Below, piece by piece: positions 12,770 through 23,813 of a stretch of DNA of 64,000 nt; position 1 is the first letter of the stretch, and each line of letters begins with the position of its first letter. The position numbers were made by a program, and so were the translations under genes. The stretch is taken from contig CAIIXF020000001.1 in NCBI GenBank assembly GCA_903813345.2, forward strand, positions 11,507,598 through 11,571,597. Direction: 5' to 3'. Under the pieces are notes generated by a model. It had not been told where the DNA came from. It worked only from the letters and a program-made list of their open reading frames with translations, and searched no databases. Origin of the DNA: Owenia fusiformis. Its lineage: Eukaryota > Annelida > Polychaeta > Sabellida > Oweniidae.

Positions 12770-14490
12770 TTCTTTGTCTTATAGTTATTTCTCCACACCA
12801 AGTAACAGTATTTTAAGATCATATTATAAGTAAGAGAATAGTAAATGGTAAGAAGGGACTTCTTCGTTAATAAATCTTTAATTCCATATAATACACCAAT
12901 ACACATTATGACGTGCACGGACCTGGGGACAATTCGGGAAATACGGGCTGATCTCAGCTTTGAGCGTTAATCTCTGCCTTATTTAAAAAGCTAACTATGT
13001 GTTTTATATATCATTTTGAAGCATTTTTTATTCGCAATTCAGTGATATTATTTTTCCTTCAAAATTTTGATGGGATCAAACATATTTTTTAAAGTTAAAT
13101 ATATCCCGACATCGTCAAATACGCTGTAAGACGTAACACTTTAAGCTTACAGGGCTCGTTGAAATTGGGATAACTTTTGAAATAAGGATCAAAATTCCCC
13201 TAAAATTTCAAAATTTATTCAATTTAACATGTTCATTTATTACGTCACAATTGCTTAACGGCTACAGTTAAAATTATCTTATATGAACGCTTTTAAAATT
13301 TTCAAAATTGTGTAAGGTTTTGAAGGCGAATGGGACGAGCAATAAGTTTACCTTCATTTAACCTTCTAATTTAAGTCTGATTTGAAAGAAAAATTAACTG
13401 CACAATATTGTCATGGCGAAATTTACAAAACAATAACCAGTTTGTTTATTTTGCAAATAACATTAAAATAAGACCTGGTTTTCGAGACTTGAAAAAATGT
13501 GACGCATCAATTTTTTAAAATAAATTCCATACATATCAATGTTTACCAACGCCCCAAGTGGATTTCTTGACCGTTTTTCAAAATTCAAAAGCATTTTAGA
13601 AACATTGTCCTCGAGATCTTGCTACCCTGCGAATTTTGTCATGATTAGATAAGGATAAAGTATTTTATTTTTAGGTTGACTAAACTTGAAAAAAATGTGA
13701 CGCTTGTCGTTTTTGACGTTGTAAGGCTATTTGCGCCCTATGCTGCTCATTGTTTTGTCTTGGTTTTTTGACGCCATAATGTTACGCTAATTGTCCCCAG
13801 TTTCGTGCGACGTGTAACTGTGATATTTTGTTTTCAACATACAGTATCTAATTTGATCTTTAAAAGATAATTTTTATCAAATATAACTACCAGAAAGGAG
13901 TTTGTATTTACTTGTTTTACAGTTTCTTGCCTGATGTTTAGGTCCCTTGGGTCTTTGGACATTTAGCGATAATATATTTGCTTTTATCCAGTCCTCCAAT
14001 TCAATGTTTGCGTTTTTCATGAAGTGATATCATTATGTGAGATAATTACGTGTGTGTCACCTGCAAAACATATAAATTCAAAGGTAATATATTATATTAG
14101 ATTTGTGCACGTCATTAATGTAAAAATAAATAATATGGGTTCAAAGACAGTACCCCGAGGGACTCTATGAGTTATATCTGAGATCTTTGACTTGTTTTTT
14201 TCAAAAAAGACAACCTTTTTACGATCACTGGGGTACTGGTGAACCATGAGAGAGCCTTGCCATAGTGTGAGAGTTTATCAAGGAGGATGTTATCGTCAAT
14301 GTTATCAAACGCTTTTGGAAAATCCAATGTTATATCAAGATATGGTATTTTCTATCATTGGGTTGCCTTATTTTTTCAATGAACGTTTATAGGGTCATAT
14401 GATTGATTTGATTTGTTTTATTAATCTGAATTGGTGTTCATAGAAAATTTCAATTTTTTCAATGAATTAGAAATATAATTAGCTTGAATT
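12770..14490 (-). mobile_element. Decayed LINE reverse transcriptase (CR1/jockey-like), interrupted
   Basis: Read on the minus strand, from high to low coordinates, this is a reverse transcriptase of a non-LTR retrotransposon. Near 14470-14430 the frame reads IEKIEIFYEHQF (family: FLEKFNILYEHQFGFR). At about 14345-14270 comes LDFPKAFDNID then ILLDKLSHYG, the first catalytic Asp block. Near 14160-14110 is VPRGTVFEPILFI (family: GVPQGSVLGPLLFL). Near 14065 is FAGDTHVII, where the usual FADD has Gly for the second Asp. Then LEDWIKANILSLNV near 13990. After the inserted element, IGVLYGIKDLLTKKSLLTIYY and YCYLVWRNNYKTKK follow at about 12890-12775. Several frame shifts and stops separate these blocks. 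The endonuclease part and 3' end are not recognised. It is long inactive. Confidence 0.85.
12916..13807. mobile_element. Non-autonomous DNA element nested in the LINE
   Basis: The ends are inverted copies: CACGGACCTGGGGACAATTC on the left and, read inward, CACGAAACTGGGGACAATTA on the right. The flanks are TGACGTG (12909-12915) and CGACGTG (13808-13814), a 6/7 match that fits a target duplication of about 7 bp. Removing the element and one flank copy joins two parts of the LINE reverse transcriptase in one frame, which supports these boundaries. No transposase is seen in the roughly 890 bp, so the superfamily is undetermined. Confidence 0.7.
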
Positions 14491-16094
14491 GTCACATATT
14501 TCATTTAACTTACAAAACACATCTAAAAAAGACTGCTAAGGATCAGCAATTCATAAGGTACACACATTTGTTGAATACATGAACTACGTAGGAGCATATC
14601 ACATAAAATGTGAAGAGATAATGAATGTTGAAGAACACTATTTTGAATGGATAAATGAATCGGTGTTCTTTGTGAATGTGTAAATTCCCATAAATGATAA
14701 CTCAAGATATTTTGATCATTGCCCAAAGTTGTTGTATTAATCGATTCTAAGCCGGGTCTGTACTGCTCTAATAGATGTTTCATGCCATTGTAGAAGGTGC
14801 CAGAGATCTTTGAGCGAAATGAAAATGTTATTTAAAGATTCGTCCCACACGTCGACGTTAAAGACTCAACTGCAATTGAATTCTGTACTGTTTGTCCAAG
14901 GTATGAGTATGATCTTCTAAAATGGCTAAAAGCCTGAACTAACATACATCCCCTTGGTGCTATGGGTCTAGACGAAGTGGCAGATTAGTTGGAATATTTC
15001 ATAAATTCACCCCTCCCTGAGAATAACAGTCTTTAATATCCCATTGTCTTTTTACCACTTTTCACATTTCATTTACCTTTAGAATGTAACTTAATAAAAA
15101 TAATGTTCTAACAGTGTACTCGCTGGTGGCTTAATTTGTTGACTGACACGAAGTTTTCGTAAAGTATTTAGGAAATCGAACAAAAACTTCCTCTGATATC
15201 TTAATGGCTATTATCCCAAATTCTTAAGGATTTGTGGATTTTCAGAGGGAATCAATCATGCTGGATTGATTAGAAATCGTTTTCTGAGTTTATATTTTGA
15301 TAAAGAATACCAGCAAAAGCCGCAATTTATATTTGTTTGCACTGTGTATTCATCTCTTGCTTGGTTAATGCACCAGAGGGTCGGGGTTTACCATTAAGAG
15401 CGTGTTATTTTAATCTCCCTTCTCCTCCTCTTTTCACTTGTTTGAATTAACTCCTAGATGTCATAACAAATTGATCTTAATGTACGGATAATGCGGCTTA
15501 ATAGAGCCCAAACTTTCAAAACCTCTTTTATTCTACTCTAAATTTACAGACCATAACCTCTTTCAAGCGGATTTGCAAAGTTTGTAAACTAACGGCAGAT
15601 TTAGCAAAAGGTTCTTTGTCATGCTTCGCAAAACCAAGTGAAGGGGTTTCATATTCGTCAGCTTCCGAACAATGAATGTCAATAGGTTATATACTAGGTG
15701 AACTCAAAATATCCATAACTGTCATCAAAAGAGTATTAACTGTTCCGAATGCCCCCTAGGGATTTCTCAAGATATGTTTATCCCAACATTGAAACAATTG
15801 ATATGTCCCAAGAGGGATATGAACATTGGAAACAAGTACCTGATATTGAACAACTGATACTAGAATAATACAGATTGATTCAACATATAGCAGATCAAGT
15901 TATGCATGATTGATTGAAGTAGGTTCTGTCGCAATCCAACCATTTGGTTGGGCTAACAGCCATTCGGATTGCATAAAGGTGTTGGTGAGCGTAAGGTTCA
16001 CAAAGACATCTGCTTGAACTTTAGACATTTTTCTTTTCCAAAGTAATTCTGGTTTCATGATGATAGTACTCTATCACTGCACCCCCTGATTCAG
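14491..16094. other. Non-coding stretch, no gene seen
   Basis: A minus-strand 86-codon frame (14783-14523) next to the LINE shows no reverse-transcriptase motif. Nothing else was recognised. Confidence 0.5.
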
Positions 16095-16263
16095 TACCCT
16101 GCGTGCAGAGTCTAGTTAAACTACAATGACCATATACAGAACGTCGGTCAAAATTGGCCGACGAGCACTGATTGGCGCGGTGAGTTCACAGGTTTATTTT
16201 AGTTTGAAAGAGTGAAGACGGAACTCTCTTTTAAGAAGTGAAGTCGAACGAATGCAAAGGGTA
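16095..16263 (-). mobile_element. Micro-element copy c with perfect 9-bp target duplication
   Basis: The copy is bounded by TACCCTGCGTGCAGAGTC on the left and GAATGCAAAGGGTA on the right. CTGATTCAG lies immediately outside both ends (16086-16094 and 16264-16272), a perfect 9-bp target-site duplication. It is longer than its relatives because about 85 bp lie in the middle, including the hairpin GTCGGTCAAAATTGGCCGAC. This may be a fuller form of the family. Confidence 0.85.
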
Positions 16264-16551
16264 CTGATTCAGATGGCTGAAAACCAAGTCTCAGGTCCAA
16301 GAAATGGAGTATCATCATCCAAAATGCAAGGAAAGCAGTTGATCAGGTTTTTGAAACATCTTGGGTGTTTTTATTTTAGAGGATGGTGGAGATTCACGAA
16401 CCCAAATATCTTACAAGTTCCAAACACTCCAAAAAGACTGATGTAAACAGTAAGAAACGATTGTCACCCAGGGCCAACCTTAAGTTCTTTTGAAAGGCCA
16501 AGGCAATGTCTCAATTTCAATGTCACGTGAACTTTAATCATCTTAGTATGT

Positions 16552-16634
16552 TCAAATTTACACTTTTATATGAGTATCAACTTGAGCTATTGGTAACATT
16601 TATACTTTTTATATCAGTATCAACTTGAGCTACT
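16552..16634. repeat. Two tandem copies of a ~55-bp unit
   Basis: The pair shares ACTTTTATAT(G/C)AGTATC then AACTTGAGCTA. It lies in non-coding sequence. Confidence 0.65.
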
Positions 16635-17499
16635 TCTTTTTAAAGTTTTCTCACAGGTGTGATGGTATCCTTACACCGAGCTTTGTTTGCCGAAACCACT
16701 TTGGAGGTGTCATTGAGGGTTTGGAATTTGCAAAGAATCTCACCATTTATTTGTAAGTAGCGGTAATACATGTACAAATATTTATGCATTTACAGTTTTG
16801 TTCAAAATAGTTTGGATATAATGTTCTTTGAATTTTATAAAATACAAAGTCAATATTATACTTGTCATAAAAACGTTCTTATATTGTTACAAATAAATAT
16901 TTCAACACTTATGTAAGTTGTATTTTTGGGAACTACTTACATCGAAAGGCAAGTGACATTTCATGAATTAACAAAATTCATTTACATTCTTAAGGCTTTA
17001 AGCCATAGTTCTTGAGTCAAAAGACAAACAGGTTGACAAAGCCAAATACGCAACACTCGAGATTTTGGATACACGCTGTTTATGAATGGCCTTATAAAAA
17101 GAAATTATTTATTTAGTTTATTTTTCAGATTACAAAGAGTGGGTTGTTTAGGTATAGGGGGCACCACCTGTAGCATATTTTTTCTCCCCGGGGTAACAAA
17201 CAAATTTTCATGTGGATCTTACTGTTCATGTTTGGCAAAACTAAAAAGAACGATACATGTGTTGTAACATTATATGCCATGGTAAAACCAATTACTCAGA
17301 GAGGGGTCACTAACTGGACACTCATTCCTACCATAGTCATAGTCAAATATGTCTCCATTAAACAATCCTCCATTAATCTGTTAATTCTCATTCGGTATGT
17401 TACAAACACATTCACATGGAGGAGGCGGATATCTCATGAGAGGAGGGAACCTCCCAGAGTTCATCAATGTAATATACGGATGACCAATGATGGATGACC

Positions 17500-18045
17500 C
17501 TCATCGCTGATTGGTCTGAATGACATAGGCGCCAACGAAAACAAAATGGCGCGTTTCCAAATATTATAGCTTGTTGTTTTACATCAAGATGAAGAAAGTT
17601 GTAAGGAATATGTGGTACATATCATATCCTGGAAAAATTCACGATACGAAGATTGTATCGGAGTGGTCCCCTATTATTAATTATTTGACGAACTGTAGTA
17701 TCATCATTCACTTAGTCATCGGTCTTTATAAGGGAGCAGCCTCATATTTCTAAAAAAGCAACTGCAAACAACTGCACGAACCAATTTTTTATTCCTTCTG
17801 GGCTTTCTTGGTTAGCCTATATTATTTTGAAACGTTTATCCACGTTCATTATACATGTAAAAGGGACTGGCGGGGTTTATTAAAACAATTATCATAACTG
17901 TCAGTTTTAAAATGCTTTAATTGAATTGAAAATTCGTCAGAACAATGTTTTCACACGTATAAAAATGAAAACACACCTAGGACTGTAGATGCAAACAAGA
18001 ACCCTAGCTAGAGCATGAAACATCACCATGGCGCATGCGCAGTGT
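17500..18045 (+). promoter_or_regulatory. Promoter-like motif cluster
   Basis: Three motifs typical of housekeeping promoters lie close together in otherwise AT-rich DNA: CTGATTGGTC (an inverted CCAAT box) near 17508, GGCGCCAACG and AAAATGGCGCG (E2F-like and YY1-like) at about 17529-17555, and GCGCATGCGCA at 18031-18041, which matches the NRF1 core. A short open frame follows (17589-17753). No recognised gene starts here, so promoter activity is an inference. Confidence 0.3.
17589..17753 (+). CDS. Small ORF of unknown function, 54 aa
   Basis: An ATG at 17589 opens 54 codons ending in TAA. The product starts MKKVVRNMWYISYPGK, has a hydrophobic C-terminal half around IIIHLVIGLYKG and ends AASYF. 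It lies just downstream of the CCAAT and GGCGCC motifs. I do not recognise the family. I compared it from memory with small mitochondrial membrane subunits and found no convincing match. A chance frame is quite possible. Confidence 0.2.
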   Translation: MKKVVRNMWYISYPGKIHDTKIVSEWSPIINYLTNCSIIIHLVIGLYKGAASYF

Positions 18046-18417
18046 TAATTCCATATAGATTTATAATCTAGATCATGAATTCCAATCTTCAAATGCAATT
18101 ATTTGAAGAGATTCCTCGATTGGATTGTGAGTATAATTAAATAAAGAATCTAGTTGAATTCAAAGACGATCCTATCAACAATTTGTCTTTATTGGTATAA
18201 TATTAACTCAACAGTCCTTGGCTAATACAATAATTTGTCTATTCGACCTGAAGAATGCTAGATAGATCCGTCTCTATAATTATCAATTTAATGAGAAATT
18301 AGTTATTATTATAATCGTATCATTGTACTTCTAAAATTATATCATATATATTATAGATAGGTCCAGTGCGAGAGGGCAATTTCTAAGGTGGATCCAATGT
18401 TCTTTATTACCTAATTA

Positions 18418-18847
18418 CCCAAATGCGAGTAGGTAGTTACCAGTTTCACTACCAGGTGGCTGATTCGGGCCAATTAACATGGCAGGTATACAAGAAAGTT
18501 CCCTTAAACTTGAATATTATCAACTTAAGTGGCTCAATTTTCATATAACCCTTATGCGTCTGATACGTATACTAATGAAAATATGTCCAGTAAAGCAAAA
18601 TATTATCTGTCCACTAAAAGAAAAGATATTTCATTTTTAGTGATTTTATAGCATGGGGTCTATGGGGAATCTCCCCGAGCTAGAAGTCACATTTTCAAAG
18701 AAAATTAATTTTTCAAAGTTGATTAACACTTTTTAAAACCACATTTCTAGATGTAATTTTAGATGTAGATTTCAAATATGATATTATTTTGACTGAATTT
18801 TGAATTTTTAATGACGTAAATCAAGATTATTTCTACTCGCATCTGGG
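18418..18847. mobile_element. PIF/Harbinger-like MITE, 430 bp
   Basis: Left tip CCCAAATGCGAGTAG; right tip, read inward, CCCAGATGCGAGTAG: 14 of 15 bases match. TTA flanks both ends (18415-18417 and 18848-18850), the TWA target duplication typical of PIF/Harbinger elements. No coding capacity. It carries a CTCF-like word at 18449-18462. Confidence 0.7.
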
Positions 18848-20547
18848 TTATTGTCATACGCGACATGCGTTTCAATCAACAGGAACTCATTGAATCATAA
18901 ATATAATGCTCCTTAGAAGATTCCTAAGCTAATTTACCACCACCCTGCTTTGACTGAAACTAATTATTCCGTATATTCTCATTATCTATCGAATGCTTTT
19001 CTCAAATCGTGTTTTCCAGCAGTTATATCCAATTTTGTTGTAATTTCACTTGAAAGTAAGAACTTTAGTATTATTATATTCGATTAGGTCCTTAGCCCTA
19101 TTTGTAAACTATCAAATTACCTTAAATCGTAAGATTTTAAGTATTACCGTGAATACTTATCCGTCACAATAGGCGATTTTAGGGCCCATGTTTTTTGTCA
19201 ATAATTTGTTCATATCTGTAAAGCACTGATGGACTTGGTACTTAGCCACACATAAACATATTTAGAAAATCACTTAACATTATCTCTAAACAAAACATAA
19301 TATATTAAATTGTCATTGTAAGTTACACAAATCATTTTAAAATCCAATATCAAACAGATTATGGTCTTTGTGGTTATCTAAAATGTCTTTGTTGCTTTGA
19401 ATGAAACCTCGTTTAGCATACGAGGTTTAAGTATTGTTGAATTAGGTTCTTCATTTACTTCAATCATCGCTAGTGTCATCAAATCACAGGTAAGTACGGC
19501 GTCGAGAATAGAAATAAAAATTGATACACTGAAACTAAGGGCCGCTATCTTGTTAGGCTCATTTCTTTGATTCAATATAATGCCATTTATAACAATTACA
19601 GTGAGATCATCATAATAATTATTGTATCGTAGAAGTTTATCTATCAATTTATCTTGAATTGACGCTCGTTTTCGATTTTGGTCTCACAAACTACGGCTTA
19701 GCTACTACAACTACGTTTGCGACTCTAACAGTATCTAAACATATCAAGAATGCTATCTTTTTAATAGCGTAATTAAATGAAATCCTATATGCCACTGAAT
19801 AGTGAAATCAAAGGCAATAATTATTGGCTCTTCAAATAATATCTGTTGAAACAATTATTTCAAATAATAACTCTAATTATTAACTAACTTGTCTTTCCCC
19901 GGAGATTCTTTTCAATCAAAATATCATTAAGCCTCTTTGTTACGTTGGGTGAGACACATATAAACACTTTTGCAACGCAGTAATAATTTCCTCTTTTTTT
20001 AAGAAGTAGTTTGGTAAAATACAAAATCGCAGCAAGAATATCCTATTAGTTAAATTACAAGAGATGTGAATCAATTGGCGTATTCAGAAGAACAATTGAA
20101 AACGTTTTTTATTGCAACATTTATTTGTTATTCTGTAGAAATTTATATGTGTAATCTCTAAGCAGAGTGAAGTGAATTGCTTTGATAATTGCTCTGTGTA
20201 ATGTGATACGTGATTGAAATATAGCTTTACATTCAGAGTTCATACTGCACTTGAAAATATAATTATAAATAAACTATTCAAAAGGACTAGAAAACATTCT
20301 GTTTTCTGCAAAGTGCCACTTATGTGCTCTATGTTCTTTAAATAACTACTACCGTTCAAAAATTAGATGGGGGAGGGGGACAAACGCTATCCCATTGTTG
20401 CCTCCCCCTTCCCTCCTCCTAAGGGTGGTAGGTAGTCGTTTTTAAAGCCATGGAGATACCCATTGTATTATTTTGATAGAGTGTAAATATTTTCGTCTTT
20501 GAAACTATAAGATATAGTAGCTTTGCCAAAAACTAGTGGTTTTGTTA
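18848..20547. other. Non-coding stretch, one unassigned ORF
   Basis: A minus-strand frame ending at 19378 stays open to about 19675. It would encode roughly 97 residues with one hydrophobic segment (AALSFSVSIFISILDAVL). It matches no family I know and has no convincing splice acceptor, so I leave it unannotated. A small pyrimidine/purine inverted repeat lies near 20368-20425. Confidence 0.35.
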
Positions 20548-22388
20548 TGTCACCACCAAAAAGTGGTGACATATTGTTATGGTCTCCGTTTTTTTGCGAC
20601 GGCGGTTGGTGGTTGGCGTCCGGCGTCTGGCGTCCGGCGTCTGGCGTCCGGCGTCTGTAACAATTTCTTACAACTTCCTATAACTTAACAAATACTGTTT
20701 AGACTGACTTCAATTTTTTTCTAAATCATCTACATCTTCTCAGAAGTTCAAATCTGACTTTAGATTTGACATTTGACCTTCAATGACCTTCTCAAGGTCA
20801 AAAAGGTCTTTTTTCAACTTGCTTCACATTGACTAAATTTTTTTTCAAAATCATCTACATGTTCTCAGAAATTCAAATCTGACTTTAGATTTGACATTTG
20901 ACCTTCAAATCTGACTTTAAATTTGACATTTGACCTTCAATGACCTTCTCAAGGTCAAAAAGGTCTTTTTTCAACTTGCTTCACATTGACTAAATTTTTT
21001 TTCAAAATCATCTACATGTTCTCAGAAATTCAAATCTGACTTTAGATTTGACATTTGACCTTCAAATCTGACTTTAGATTTGACATTTGACCTTCAATGA
21101 CCTTCTCAAGGTCAAAAAATGTCAAAAAGGTCTGTTTTCAACTTGCTTCAAATTGACTAAATTTTTTTTTCAAAATCATCTACGTGTTCTCAGAAATTCA
21201 AATCTGACTTTAGATTTGACATTTGACCTTCAATGACCTTCTCAAGGTCAAAAAGGTCTTTTTTCAACTTGCTTCACATTGACTAAATTTTTTTTCAAAA
21301 TCATCTACATGTTCTCAGAAATTCAAATCTGACTTTAGATTTGACATTTGACTTTCAAATCTGACTTTAGATTTGACATTTGACCTTCAATGACCTTCTC
21401 AAGGTCAAAAAAGGTCAAAAAGGTCTGTTTTCAACTTGCTTCAAATTGACCAAATTTTTTTTTCAAAATCATCTACGTGTTCTCAGAAATTCAAATCTGA
21501 CTTAAGATTTGACATTTGACCTTCAAATCTGACCTTCTCAAGGTCAAAAAGGTCTGTTTTCAACTTGCTTCAAATTGACTAATTCTTTTTTTCAAAATCA
21601 TCTACGTGTTCTCAGAAATTCAAATCTGACTTTAGATTTGACTTAAGATATGACATTTGACCTTCAATGACCTTCTCAAAGTCAAAAAAGGTCAAAAAGG
21701 TCTTTTTTCAACTTGCTTCAAATTGACAAAAAAATTTTTTCAAAATCATCTACATGTTCTCAAAAATTCAAATCTGACTTTAGATTTAACATTTGACCTT
21801 CAATGACCTTCTCAATGTCAAAAAAGGTCAAAAAGGTATTTTTTCATCTTGCTTCAAATTGACTAAATTTTTTTTTCAAAATCATCTACATGTTCTCAGA
21901 AATTTAAATATGACTTTAGATTTGACATTTGACCTTCTCAAGGTCAAAAAAGGTCAAAAAGGTCTTTTTCAACTTGCTTCAAATTGACTAATTCTTTTTT
22001 TCAAAATCATCTACATGTTCTCAGAAATTCAAATCTGACTTTAGATTTGACATTTGACCTTTAATGACCTTCTCAAGGTCAAAAAAGGTCAAAAAGGTCT
22101 GTTTTCAACTTGCTTCAAATTGACCAATTTTTTTTTTCAAAATCATCTACATCTTTTCAGAAGTTCAAATTTGACTTTACAAGTTCTCAGAAGTTCAAAT
22201 CTGACTTTAGATTTGATCTTTGACCTTTAATGACCTTCTCAAGGTCAAAAAGGTCTTTTTTTCAACTTGCTTCAAATTGACTAATTTTTTTTTCAAAATC
22301 ATCTACATGTTCTCAGAAGTTCTTCTTAAGGTCAAAAGGTATTTTCCAACTTGCTTTAAATTGACCAAATTGTTTTAGGTGGTGACAT
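20548..22388. mobile_element. DNA element with ATGTCACCACC ends, filled by a satellite
   Basis: The ends are 11-bp perfect inverted repeats: ATGTCACCACC at 20548-20558 and GGTGGTGACAT at 22378-22388. The left tip also forms a hairpin with GTGGTGACAT a few bases inside. It is followed by GC-rich repeats of GGCGTC(C/T) (20611-20656). The same tip and GC-rich segment occur in short copies near 26355 and 40171. The rest is the tandem array listed separately. No transposase is seen. Confidence 0.65.
20690..22375. repeat. Tandem array, unit about 136-166 bp (often 157)
   Basis: About a dozen units, some partial. Each holds TTTGACATTTGACCTTCAAT, ACCTTCTCAAGGTCAAAAAGG, an oligo-T stretch and CAAAATCATCTACATGTTCTC. 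Perfect TCAAGGTCA words start at 20792, 20949, 21106, 21242, 21399, 21538, 21938, 22073 and 22239; three more units carry one-base variants. The word spacing (157, 157, 136, 157, 139 and so on) shows units with internal deletions or duplications. Open frames in it are by-products of the repeat. Confidence 0.95.
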
Positions 22389-23008
22389 TTTGTCATGTTA
22401 ATGCCTTGTTCAACGTTGCATTGAATTCATAAAATGGTTAGAGCCAGTTCTAAAAAGCAAGCCCAATATACCTCCTCCTAGAACCCCTCTTTTTACTTTT
22501 GAAAATGGATTCTATACATAGAGGCTGTACTATCCAATATGAATCTATTTGTTGAGATTTGAGTTTTTATGAGAACTTGTGATATATTCGGATATACCAT
22601 TGACTAATGACTTAGCATCGAGATACCATCATGTATGTCACCATGGCGGGATCATGACATAAAAAATCTTTTCTATCTTTTCTCAAAACTCAAGTTGATC
22701 GAATCTCAACAAGTACATTCATATGGGATAGGATTGCAAAAATCCATTTTCAATAGTAAGAAATGGGTTCTTAAACAGGGCCTTTTTGAAATTTTTGGTG
22801 AGTTTTGGTAGTTCTTCTCTTGGAAATAAGGTTTACGACGCTCAATCAAAATAAATAATGGAAATGATTTAAGGGAAAATATAATTCGATTCAATATATT
22901 AAATTTTCAGCTCAGTTACAGTATGCATTCGAACATAATATATTGTGCAAAAATCTTGTCAATAGAACAAAATGTGTCCATGTTGATCAATCATTACATC
23001 AATGACTA
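22389..23008. other. Downstream flank of the ankyrin gene
   Basis: This holds the presumed 3' UTR and flank of the minus-strand ankyrin gene. I see no canonical AATAAA on the minus strand within the first 150 bases after the stop codon, so the transcript end is not placed. Nothing else was recognised. Confidence 0.4.
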
Positions 23009-23813
23009 CTAATTCATAGTACCGCTTAATACAGTTGAAACATCTTCTAAATGTGCCTTGCTTGGTCTTGCTGAAGGTGCAGTTGATATAATAACAGGTA
23101 TATGTTTATTCACATTATGTCTGTCTGTTTGAATTGGAGCAAATTCAGGGTAGTGTTGCTCCGAGTACATCTTGAAAAGTGTCCCAAGGTCCAAAGGAAC
23201 TAAGGAGGTTTTTGATCGCCCCAGTTGCCTTAGCTTTGCTGTTGTAATTGATGACCTTGACCTTACAGACAATGACCTTGATATTGACCGTGTATTGGCA
23301 CTGTCTTGTTGTTCGACTGAGTCCTCTAAAGCTAGCATTAGTGCATCTCTTGAATTTTGTCCATCAATTGTAGCTTCCAGACTTTCATCACCTGCGATTG
23401 AAAACGAAGGCAGAATAGATGGAAGCCGGAAGTCAGCATTGAGTGCACTTGCAAATGGATCTGTTTGTCCTTTGACATGGTTGCATTGTGGTGTCCATGA
23501 TCTCTGGTACATGGTCATTGAAGTGTTGCCTCTTTTAAGGTTTCCCTGTGTCGACTCCCTCAGGAGGCTGTCTAAAGGGAGTCTACATGGCATTGTCTGA
23601 CTTCTGCTTTTTCTAAACTCTTGTTGCATTCGAATTTCATAGCTTTTCTGTACCCATTCTTTCGCATTAAGATAGAACTCGTTGTCTCGTAGTGTCGGGG
23701 ATGGGGAGGCCAGTGTAAGGATGTGGTATGCAGACGCATAATGACCATACTTGCAGGATAGTAGGAGAGGGGTGTAACCAATGTTATTGCGTATGTCAAC
23801 CGGTAGGCCGAAT
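23009..23813 (-). CDS. Ankyrin gene exon 2 (last)
   Basis: The acceptor is TTTTTCAG just before 23813. The exon completes repeat 4, adds repeat 5 and encodes the Ser/Arg-rich tail to the stop codon. The 142-codon plus-strand frame over it (23172-23600) is a shadow. Confidence 0.85.

Noticed and set aside
23172-23600. A 142-codon plus-strand frame
   Set aside because: It is the antisense shadow of exon 2 of the ankyrin gene.
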